From contig QWPW01000002.1 of the NCBI GenBank assembly GCA_003671025.1, positions 46,299-110,298 on the forward strand: a DNA stretch of 64,000 bases. The letters run 5' to 3'. This stretch comes from Planctomycetota bacterium. Lineage in GTDB: Bacteria; Planctomycetota; Phycisphaerae; Phycisphaerales; SM1A02. Within the stretch, counting starts at the first letter, position 1. Every line of letters starts with the position of its first letter. The notes below the pieces were generated by a model. It was not told where the DNA came from, did no database searches, and worked only from the letters and a program-made list of their open reading frames with translations. The position numbers and the translations under genes are program-made. Below are positions 16,505 to 28,500 of this stretch, in pieces.

Positions 16505-19500
16505 CACTGGACAACTCCCGCGCTGCTTGGAGTTGTTGCAGGTGTTGTTGTCGGTGTCGTTACAGGTGTCGCAGTTGCGGGCGATGGACTCGCTGCTTCA
16601 TCTGTTGGCCCCAACTTCGGACCGGCACCGTCATCGGTTTCTGGAATCTTCGTGAGATCTGTCGCCGAGCCTGACGACGTCTTCGTCTGCACGCCTTGCA
16701 GTTCGCCCTTGCGAATCTGATCAAGCAACGCGGCCGGCAGCGTGAGTTTGTTGAGTTGCGACTCGGTGATTTCCCTCGCGCGATCGATCCCGCCAGAAGA
16801 CGGCGAACGGATGACATGCGGTGTCAGCACGATCAACAACTCGGTCTTCGAACTGCTCTCTTTGAACTGGCGAAACAACACGCCCAACAGCGGGATGTCG
16901 CCGAGAAGTGGAATCTTGGTGTCGACGCGCTCGAAACGATCGCTGATGAGTCCACCGATGACCACGGTTTGCCCATCCTTCACCGTCACCGTTGTGGTGG
17001 CGCGGCGACGAGTCACCACTGGGCTCTCGAAGTTCTCCGAGATTTGCGTGGTTTGCAGCGAGAGTCGCGAGATCTCTGGCTCGATCTCCATGCGCACAAA
17101 GCCTTCGGGATTGATCGACGGCGTGACCTTGAGCAAGATGCCGATGTCCTCAGGCGTCACGCTTGACTGCTGTCCCGCAGCCGAAAAACTCACCGCGTCA
17201 GGAAGTCGCACCGTCTCGCCGACTTGGATAGAGCCTTCCGAATTGTTCTCCACCATCACCGATGGATTGGACAACACCTGAACTCGACTCTGCGAAGCAA
17301 GCGCGTTGATGAGCAGTTCAAAGTCTTCCGCGCCAATGGCAACGTTGGGCGTTCCCGAATTGGAGAACAACGAACCCAACAGCTGATTTCCTCGTTTTCC
17401 GCCCACGCCGTTGAGGTTGCCCAGGCCCGCCACAACACCAAACTCACCAATCTGGCCCAAACCAAACTCAGGCCCGAGTGATTCAGTTGAATCCAACGAC
17501 ACTTCCGCGAGCAGCACTTGAATCAGCACTTGTGGCGGATCGACATCGAGTTCGTCAATGATCGCCTTCACGCGCTCGAGATATTTAGGACTCGCATTGA
17601 CCAGCACGGTGTTGGATTTCTGATCACCCACCACCGTGACTTCGCCTTCGAGCATCTTCGACGCGCTGGGAAGTTCTTCCGCCGACAACGTCTGCAGAAT
17701 CTTGCGTTGATCTTCGCTCACGAACTCATTGACCACGCGCGCGACTTCGATCGCGGTTGCGTTCTTGAGTTTGTAGACGCAAGTCTCGCGCTCGTTCGCC
17801 TCTTGCGCGTCGAGTTCGTTGACGACTTTCTCCACCAGCTCGAGGTAGTTGGGCGTGCCCGAAACCAAGAGTGAGTTGGTGCGATCATCGACCGTGATCG
17901 AGAGTTGCATGCGGTCATCGGGAACGAGCGTGAGATCAGAGCCGAGCATGTCCCCTGCATTGGGAGTTGCCGCAGTCGCCGCGCTTGCGTTGGCCATTGC
18001 ATCGCCGGGCTCGCGCGGCTTGAGCACATACAGATTGCCCGATTGGCGCAGATTGAACAGTTCCTTGAGGATGCGCGCCATTGCGCTGGCATCCGCGTTG
18101 GTGAGTTTGAAGATGCGAATGTTCTGACTGCCGCTGGTCGAGCTGTCGAGATCCTTGATCATCCGCTCGATCAACTCCATGGACTCGCGCGGCGCGCGCA
18201 CGATCACGGTGTTGGTACGGACATCGGGCGTGAGCGAAATCGATTGCCGAGTCGCCGCCGAAATCTCCATCTCAATCTCATCGCCCTCGACGCCTTCGAT
18301 CTGCTTGAGGTACTTCAACACCGTCGCCTGCTGACCTCCACGTCCCGCGAGCGAATTGCCCGAGAGCACATTCTGAATCAGCGCAACCGTCTCTTGCACA
18401 TTCGCGCCTTGCAACGGGATGTACTTGATCTCCACCACACTCTGCGGCGTGGCACCATCGAGTTGCGCGACGAGTCGACGAATCGCCGAGACATCGGCTT
18501 CGGGCCCACTGGCGATGATCGCGTTGAGACGCGCATCGGCAGAAACCTGAATCGTGTTCGCGCCGCGTCGACGATTCTCTTCGCCGACATACATCTCATC
18601 GAGCATGCGAACCATGTCCGCCGCCGTGGTCTTGGACAACACAAGAATTTCAAACGGCTTGTCCGCGAGTTGATCTTGCGCTGCCTTGGCTAGCAGTTCG
18701 ACAAGTCCTTTGACCACTTGGAGATTCTCTTCGCTCGACGCAATGATGAGCGCGTTCGACGCAACATCGGGCATGATCGAAACTGCATCCGACGGCACTT
18801 CCGAAGTCCCCAACGAATCGGCGCGGTCACGCATCAACTGTTGCAGTCGAGGCGCAATCGATTCAGCGCGCGCGGCGTCAAGCGCAAGCACATGCACGCC
18901 AATCGCTGGATTTGCGGGGATTGCGTCGAGTTTGGCCACGATCTGCCGCACCAACGCGCCGTCCTCTGGTCCACCGGCAACGAGCAAGCACGACGTGCGC
19001 GGATCGGCAATGACCAACGGCTTCACCCGCTTGGCCACCTCGGGCGAGAGTTCGGCGTAGCGACGATTGAGAATTTGCGTGATCGCGCCCGCGAGCCGAT
19101 CGAGATTCGCTTTCTCCACGGGAATGACTTCGACGCCCGACTCTTCCATGAGTTGATCGGTGTCGAGATCGACGAGCAACGACTGCAACACATCAAACGC
19201 ATCGGCGCCCGCGGCGACCAACAGTTGATTGGTGCGTTCATCGGCGGCGATGACTACGCGTTCGAGATCGGCAGTCTCAGGACTCGATCGCTTGAGTCGA
19301 TCAACGCGCGCATCCATCATGCGCGTCAAGATTGCGGCGAGACGCGGCGCGCTCGCGTTCTTGAGATCAAGCGTGCGAATCTCGCGGATGTCGGGCGACA
19401 CTTTGAGATCGAGACTCTTGAGCAGTTCCTCAAGCACCGCAAACGAACGCGTGCTGGTCGAAACCACAATCGAGTTCAAGCGCTCATCGGGAACGACGCG

Positions 19501-22500
19501 CACACGGTCTTCGGCGCGAATCGCCTTTGCGGCAAACTGTTGATCAAACAACTGCACCAACAGTGGACCGATGCGCGACGCGCTCGCGTTTTCCAACGGA
19601 TAGATACGCACCAACGCACCCGGCGCCGCAGCTTCGGTGTCGAGCAGCTTGACCAACTCCAACACGATCTCGAGATTCTGCGTGCTCGCGACCAACACCA
19701 ACGAGTTGGTGGACATGTCGGGACGAATCACCAACTGCGTGAACGGGACGAAGACATCGCTTTCGATCGACGTCGCCGCAGCACCAGGATTTGCGCGCGC
19801 CATGCGAATGCGACCGACCTGCTTCTGCAACGGTCCGCTCTCGGGCAAGTTGGTCGAACCATCGACCAACACTGCGCGCAAAAGATCGGCGATGTCACGC
19901 GCGTCGGCGTATTGCAACTTGATGATGCGTGGCTCGATCCATCCCACCGCTGTTTGCGAATCAAGACGTTCGCGCAGCACATCGACCAACGCCACTGCCT
20001 CTTCTTTTCCCGCGACCACCACAGTGTTGGTGCGATCATCCACCGAGATCGCGATGTCTTGCGCCAGCGCTTCGCCAGTTGCGCCACCCGCTTGCGCTTT
20101 CACTTGCGTGCCCGTGAGCCCGCCGATTTGTTTTCCTTGCGCGAACAACTCGCGCACGATGCGCACGAACTGAGTCGCTTGAATGTTCTCCAACGGGAAG
20201 ATGCGCACTGTCGCGGCGTCGGTCACTGGCAGCGAGTCAAACAATCGCGCCGCCTCTTCAAGCGCGCGCACATTGTCTGGTGTCGATGCAATCACAATCG
20301 AGTTGCTAGTGACGTCGGCGAAGATCTTGATCGGCTTCTGCAAGTCGAGCGCAATCGGTTCGCCCGTGCCATCAGGCTGAATGCGCAGTCGACGCACTTG
20401 CTCTTGCAGCGCGCGCGCGAGATCGCCCGTCTTTGCTCCCGCTGCCGCTGGCGCCGTGGATTGCGCCACCATCGCATTGAGGGTTACTGCAACGCTCAAT
20501 GCTGCAGCGTTCTTCATGCGCACGACTCGCATCTGCGCGTCGGCCGTCGGTGGATCAGCGTCAATTGATTTGAGCAGCGACACGATGGTGTCGCGATCAG
20601 CGGGATTGGCCACGATGACCAACGCACTGCGGCCGCTCGCCACCGCAACTTTGAGCGGTTCAGAAATCACCTTGGACACGCTGTCGAGTGCTTGCGGCTT
20701 ATCGAGGCCGATTTCTTCGATGATCTTCTTCGCGGCTTCAGGCGCAGTATTCACCAAGTCAATGATGAAGATTCCCTTCGATGAATCTGGCGCGAGCGAG
20801 TCCATTTGCTCGACCAACGCTTTGATCTCATCAAAGATCGGACCTGTCGACGCAATCACCAATCCGTTGGACACCGTGTCGATCTGAATCGAGAGCGGAA
20901 GATTCGCTTGCCGCGCGCGCTGCGCAAACGCATCGCGAATCGCACTGGCAATGCGTGACGCTGGTGCTGCCTTCAGTTGCAGCAGATGAACTTGCAGTCC
21001 TTGTTCTGTCGCTTGTTGTTGCAACGCTTCGGCGATGGCCGCGATCTGCGCGTAGTCCTCGTCGGAAGCGCGCACGATGAGCGCGTTGCTGGTGGCATCG
21101 CCGACGATGCGCAGTCCGCGATCGCGTCCATTGTTGCGACCCAATCCGTAGACGCGCTCGATGGAACGCGCGAGTTGCTCGGGATTTCCGTAACGCACTT
21201 CGATAAGACGAGGCGGTGGCAACTGTGCGAAATCAGGCTGATCGAGCTGTGCAATGATCGCTTCGATCTTGCGCATGTTGGCTGGGCTCGCCGCGATGAC
21301 GAGATTGTTGGAGAACTCATCGGCGCTCGCGCTGACGAACTCTTCAGGCTTCACTTGATTGACGATGACCGGTTGCGCTTCGCCTTCCTTCGGCTTCGCA
21401 TCAGGAGGTCGGTTCACGGGCTGGGCGCGAAACGCGTCGTTGATCGCCGCCGCAATACTGCGCGCATCGGCATGCTTGAGTCCGATGACGCGCAACTGAC
21501 GCGAACCGTCAAACTGTTCGCTGTCGAGCTTGATCACCAACTCACGAATCGCGGGCCACTCGGATTCTTCGGCCGAGATCACCAATGAGTTCGTTGCTTC
21601 ATCACCGACGATGCGCACCGATTGCTTCGCAGGCGAATCAGGGTCGACCGCGAACTGTCCGTAGAAGTAGCCCAACGCTTCTTCCACACCCGCGGCCTTC
21701 GCACTCTTGAGCGGCACAAATTCGGTGATTCGTTTACGCGTGCTGGGAATATCAATCGCCTTCACCACTTCGGTGATGGTGGCGAATTGCTCGGCAGTTC
21801 CCGCGATGATCAGTCGGTTCTCGACGGGATCCGCTTCGATGCGCGGGCCTTCGTCCGCCACTCCATTTTCCGTCGCAGGGGTTACTCCTGCGGCGAGCCG
21901 CTCGAGAGTCATTGCGATTTCGCGCGCAGCCGCGTGATGCAAATCAATCACGCGCAATTCGATGGGACTGCGCGCAGGAGCCTCTTCGAGTCCCGCGAGC
22001 AATTTCTCGATGACGGAAAAACTCTCGGCAGTCGCGGTGACGATGATGGTGTTGGATCGTCGATCGGCAACGATGCGTGCGCTCACTTGCACCGCCGGCG
22101 AGTCTGGGTCAATCTTGACCGCAACTCCTTGCGTGCGTCCCTTGCCGTCGAGTTGCAGCGATTGCGTGAGCACGCGCACGGCATCTTCCGCGCGCGCCGT
22201 GGTGAGTGTGAACGTTCGAATGATGGTTTCTTCGGCGCTCGCTGGTGAATCGAGTCGCTCGATCAACGCGCGCACTTGCGTGAACTGTGTTCCAGGCGCA
22301 CTCACCAGAACACTGTTGGTACGCACATCGGCAGTGATGGTGACACCTTGCGCGCCGCCACGACCGCGAAACTGCTCCGAGACCATGCGCGCGATTTCGG
22401 TCGCTTGTCCCTTCTTGAGCACGACGATGTCACTCTGTCGATCGCCACCTGATTGCGGTTGATCCAAGCGCGACACGAGATCGCGAATGGTGCCCAGCTC

Positions 22501-25500
22501 TTCAGGGGTCGCCGCGACGAGCAACGCTCCGCCGGACGCGCTGGGAACAATCGTCGCTCCACTCGCGCCGCCTGCAGCAGCCGCGGCTTTGTCATCGAGG
22601 AACTGCTTCAACGTCTGCGCGATTTCTTCTGGCGTGGCGAATTCCACGGGAATCACCGCAGTTTCACGCCCTTCTTGCGCGAGCGTGGTCGCAAGGCTGC
22701 TCACGAGCGCTGCGATTTCTACGTGCTGCGCCGCCGTCGCACGCACCACAATCTGTCGTGATCGAGGAATGGGAATGATGCGCGAACCTGTGGTTGCCGT
22801 TTGCGTTTCCCACGGTCGTTGCGCGCGCTCACCCAAGGCATCGCGCACCAATGATGCGATCTGTTCGACATCGCCTGCAGGAGCGGCATAGGTCTTCACC
22901 GTGCGCGCTTCGCCTTCGCTCTGCGCAATGTCGAGCGCGTCAACAATTTCGCCAACGAGAGTGAAGCGATCGCCGCGTCCCGCGACAATCAACACGTTGC
23001 GCCGCTCATCACCGCGCACGCTCACTGAATCATCGGGTCCACCGCCGCCCATCTCCATCACCATTTGCTCGACGGTGCGCGCGATGTCGCCCGCACGCGC
23101 GTGACGCAGCGAGATGACTTTGAAGTCGAACGCTTGTGCTGCGTCGGGCGCGTCGAACGATTGCGCAAGCTCGCCGATTTCGGTGAAGTCGGCTTCGCTG
23201 GCCGCGATAAACAGCGTGGAACTGCGGGGATCACCAATGATGGAAACCGAACGCTGTCCACCGCGTGCGCGTCCTGGCACCGCGATCTGCGCGCGATCAT
23301 CAAACAGTTTTTGTAACGCTTGTGCGACGCGCGTTGCATCGGCACGCTCGAGTTTGATCTGGCGAATCGCAAACTGTCGCGTTGCGCTGCGATCGATCTC
23401 TTTGAGAACCGCACGAATCTCCGCGAGCACAGTCTCATCCGCGCGCACGAGCAACACACCGGCCGCGTCATCGGCAACCACTTGTGTGTTCTCGCGACGA
23501 GAAGCGTCGAGCGCGAGCACAACCTTGTCGATGGTGGCTGCGGCTTCACTTGGCGTGGCATTCGCTAACGCGATGGTCTCGAGAGGCAACTTGCCACTCG
23601 CGCTGGGTTCATCGAGACGACTCACGATGCGCTGAATCTCCGGCGCGACTTCTGCTCCACCCGCGACGAGAATCGTGTTGGTGCGATCGTCCGCCGAAAA
23701 TTCCGGCGCACTCACCACGATGCCTTGTTGCGAGAGCGAGCGTCCGCGCGCAGCAAAGATCGCTTGCAAATTGCGCGCGAGTTCACTGGCTTTCGCATAT
23801 TTCAGCGGAATCAAACGCATTTCGGGCGCCAAGGCGCGCTCTTCGCGATCAGCAAACGCGACGAAGCGATCGGCGAACGCGACTGCTTCGGGCGAGCCAA
23901 TCACGGTGATCGCATTGATCCCCTTCTCGGCAAACACGCGAAGTTTGGTGGGATCAAACGTCACATCCGAGAGCACGCTCTCGGCGGACGTTGCATCAAC
24001 AGCAGCTCCGTCTTGGACAACAACTGGCGCAACATCGTTGGCAATCGTCACTGCGAGTGCGCGCAACTTCGCGCCGCCGCCTTGCGCGAGCACCGCTTGC
24101 AACGCTTCGGCGATGCGCGATGCACCAGCGTTGCGCAGTGGGTAACTCTTCACCACCACTTGTTCAGTCTGCTGACCGCGCGCAAGCGTCGCGACCAGTT
24201 GACCCACCGAATCGAAATCGCGGTCGCTCGCAACAACGAGGAGTGACCGCGTCTCCTCGTCGGCAACGATGGCAATCCTCTTCGCGAGATCACCAACAGC
24301 GCCACCTGCAGGCGTCATGCGCGCGATTGCGCCCACCACGATCGATGCTAGTTTTGTTGGATCGCTCGACGCAGGAAGTTTGATCGAGCGAATACGCGAG
24401 CCTTCGCCCGGAAGTGATTTCGATGCTTGCTCGATGAGCCGCATCGCACGTTCGATTTCGCGCGGCGAACCGAGCAACAACAACGAGTTTGAGTCCTTGT
24501 CGACGGCGACGGTCACGCCTTGCGCTTGCTTCACTTCATCGGTTGCGGGCGCGTTGACTGGCGCGACAGCGTCTGGCGGAGTTTGCGCAAACACCGCGCT
24601 CATAAACGCGAATCGCGCCGGCAGCATCGGTGGCCAAACAGGTTGCGCGCTGTCGATCGAACCCACATCACCACGCGAACCGTTCGGTGGTTTCTTCTCG
24701 GGTTCGTAACGCTTGAGCAGTTCTTCGACCGAGATCACTTCCACGGATTCGTCGGACGATTCCATCATGCGTCGCACCAAACGCGCGACCTCTTCGGCAT
24801 CGCCATTCGCTGGATCAAGCGGCACTGAACGCAGCGTGCGCGTCGTCGCGACTGACGCGCTGTCCAACTTAGAGACGATTCCTTCGATGGTCGCGTACTG
24901 CTTGTTAGTCGCACGCACCAGCAAACTGTTGCTCGCGAGATTGATGCGAATGGTGGGCGGAGTTTCGGTGCCGTCGTCGGTCTCGAACAGATCGACCAAA
25001 CTTTTGGCGATCTCAGCGGCATCAGCGTTGCGCACCGAAAGCACGCGCACCGTGCGATCACTCTCGCCCTGAGTCACGACATCGAGTTGCAGCAACATCT
25101 CTTCCGCGGCATCGAGCGCACTAGGCATCGCCGAGATGATCACGGCGTTGAGTCGTTCGTCCGCGATGACGCGCAGCGGCGGTTCCGCACTCGCGCCAAC
25201 GGGCAATGCGGGACGCGCGCGTTCTGCGCGACGCTCTTCACCTGCGAGCAGTTGCTCGACCAACGGAGCCATCTGCGCCGCACGCGCATTCTTGAGGAAC
25301 ACGGTGCGCACACGCGCAGCATCACGCGGACCACGCACGTCAATCGCGCGAATCACCGCATCCACTTCATCGAGCTGCGCAGGATCAGCAGTGACCACGA
25401 TGGAATTACTCGTCGCTTCCGCGCTCACTGATGCGCGGCGACGATTTGGCTGCGACGCCGCGCGCGCACTCAACGCTTGCTCCACCGCTTTGGCCACGTC

Positions 25501-28500
25501 CGCGGCGCCCGCTTGCGCGAGCGGATACACGCGAATCTCGACCGGCTCATCGCCGTCACGCGGACGATCCAATTGCCCCACGACTTCACTGGCCAATGGC
25601 ATCAGTTCGGTGGGCGCGGTGATGATCACGCGGGCATTGAGCGGATCAGCGACCGCCTTGGGCTCGACCACGGCAACGCCAGCTTTCGCCGCCGCCACCA
25701 ACGACGCGGGCCATCGCGAACGATCAAGCAACACCGCATTGAGCGCATTCACCGCGACATCAGGTGAAATGTGCTTGAGCTGAATCACGCGAAAATCCGC
25801 AGCAGGAGCAGCAAACGCCTGCGCATCGAGTTGGGTGAGCAACTCTTTCGCCTGCGCCGCGCCCTCGACAGTCCCGATGATGACGATGGTTCCCGATTGC
25901 GCAAGCGCGGAGAGTTCGGTGCGATTCGCGCCCGACGTTCCGGTTGCTTCGAGCACGCGACGCGCTTCATCGACCAGTGCCGCGACGGGCGCCTTGAGCG
26001 GTGTGAACATCGCCCATGTGCGATTCGCCGCATCGCCTTCGCGATCGAGTTCTTTGATGAGTCCTTCAGCCACCGCCATGATGCGCGCGGCTCCCGAAAC
26101 GATGAGCGCGTTGGTGCGCCCATCGGCTTCGACATTTACCGGCGGAGTCGCATCGGGCTGTCCGCGATTGCGTCGCATGCGCTCGAGCACGATGCGCGGA
26201 TCGGCTTGCTGCTGATCCGAAAGCAATCGTTGCACCAAGGGTGCGATGCGCGCCGCGTCGGCATTCTTGAGCGTGAATGATTTCGCATCGACCGCATCAA
26301 GCGAGGGCGATTCATCGAGCGGCGTGATCAGTTTTTCTGCTTCATCGAGATCGCTCGGTGGACCAACCAACAACAGCGCGTTGGCTCCTGCCGCGGCAAT
26401 CACTTTCACTGCCAACGGTTCGCGGGTGGTGGGATTCGTCGCTGCGGCAAGTGCCTGCGACAAACTCACCGCGACTTGCGCGGCATCGGCATACGACAAC
26501 GGCCGCACACGAACGATGGGCTCACCAGTTGTGACGTTGCCCTCATCGAGTTGGCGCACCAACTCTTCGACCACGGGAATCAACATGTCGGGCGCGCTGA
26601 CGATGAGCGCGTTCGACCGTCGATCCGCCGCGACATCGAGCACGCGATCTTGCTTGGCTACGAGCATCGGCTCGATTTGCGCCAATCGTCCTTCGAGCGC
26701 ACTGCGCACCAACGGCGCGAGAATCTCGGCTTTGGCAACCTTGAGTTTGAACACGCGCAATGTCGTCGCAGGCTGCGCCGCTCCTTCGATGCCACGCACG
26801 ATCTGTTCGACCTTGGTGAAAATCGCCGGAGGTCCACTCACTACCAACGTCTTCGATACAGGCTCGACACTGACGACTGTTCCCGAACCTTCAGTACCGA
26901 GTTGGCCTGCGGTCGCGAGTTCGCGAATCGTCTTGGCCACCGTCTCAAGATTCGCGTCGGACAAACGCCACGTGTGAATCTCAGCATCAGGCGTTGCTTG
27001 CGCGCGATCAAGTTGTTCGACGAGTTTTTCAAACCCAGCCATGCGCGACATCGGCGCATCGACGATGAGCGAGTTGGTTGGTCCATCTGCGCGCACCACC
27101 ACTTCACGCGGCGGCTGCAACTCGGGGCGTGCGCGGCCACGCGGATCAACGGGCACCGGCGGCTGCGGATACATCTCGTCGATGGTCTTGGCCAACTCCG
27201 CAGCACGCGCGACCTTCAGTGAGAAGATGCGAATCTCGCGGTCCGAAGCGGACTGACGCGTCGCACCGTTGAGGTCTTCGACCAACTGCTGAATCTCGGG
27301 CAACAAGTCGGGATGCACTGCGACGATGAGCGCGTTTGTTTGCGGTTCCGCCGTGATTTGCACGGGTTTCTGATTCTTCTCATCGGGCGCGCGTTGCGCG
27401 TAGCTCGCATTGAGCGCCGAGGCGAGTGTGGTCGCATCAGCGCTGCGAAGTTGCAGAATGCGCAGTGGCGGCGTGTTGCCCGCGGGCACATCAAGGTTCT
27501 TCACCAACATCGCGAGCAACTCATGTTGCCGCGCATCGGCCGCGACCAACACTGAATTCGTTTTCTCCAACACTTCAATCGCAGGCTCACGCGCGAAGCC
27601 CGCAGATTGTCCAAGACGACTCGCGGCCATGCCATCGAGATACGCCTTCACATCAACCGCCTTGGTGTGTGCGATGGGAATCACGCGCACATCAACACTC
27701 GGCGTCGTCGCCACCAACAGTTGACGACACGCATCGGTGAATCGCGCCAACGGCTCTTCGTCGCCACTGGCCACGATGGTTCCGTTGGCCGTATCGATCT
27801 CGGTTTCGATGGTCGGGCTCTCGCCTTCGACCACTTCGAACGCCGCAAGCTTGTTGGCCTTGATCACAATTTGCGCAGCATCGGCGGCGCCAACATCAAT
27901 CACGCGCACGCCGCGCTTGGTCGCCACCGCTTGCAATTGCTTGAGCAACTGCTCGGTCTTTTCAAACGTGGTGCTGTCGCCCGCGACGATGAGCGTGCGG
28001 CTCAACGGCTCCGCTTGAATCAACACTTCCACAGGCTTCGTGCCATCGACTGGAGGCTTGGCCAACATTCCGCGCGCGGCGAGGTCGCGCAAACTCTGCG
28101 AGATACGCTCGATGTCGCCCTTGTCCACGTGATAGGTACGCAGTTCCGCTTGCGGAGGAAGCGGCGTGCGATCAAGTGTCTGCACCAGTTGTTCGAAGCT
28201 CGCGCGTCGTTCGGTGGGCGCTTCGACGATGAGCGAATTCGTCGTCGGATCAGCCGCGACAAATACTTCCTTCGGCTTCTGCAAGTGAGGCAGAGGACGA
28301 CCACGCGCATCGAGTGGAACTGGTGGCGCGGGATAAAGTCGATCAAGCGCGGTGGCCAAATCAACGGCCTTCGCAGACTTGAGTCCCACCACAAATGTTT
28401 CGCGTGTTGGACCAACGCCCGCATCGCCCGCGCGATTCATCTCATCGATAAAGGTGCGCACCTCTTCGAAGATGTCCGCGTGCGCCGTGAGGATGAGCGT

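Noticed and set aside
18718-20568. A 616-codon open frame antisense to the secretin
   Set aside because: It lies entirely opposite well-supported NolW modules. Its translation is rich in Arg/His/Asp without domains, and long antisense frames are expected opposite GC-rich codon-biased genes. The 513-codon frame at 27607-29148 on + is rejected for the same reason.
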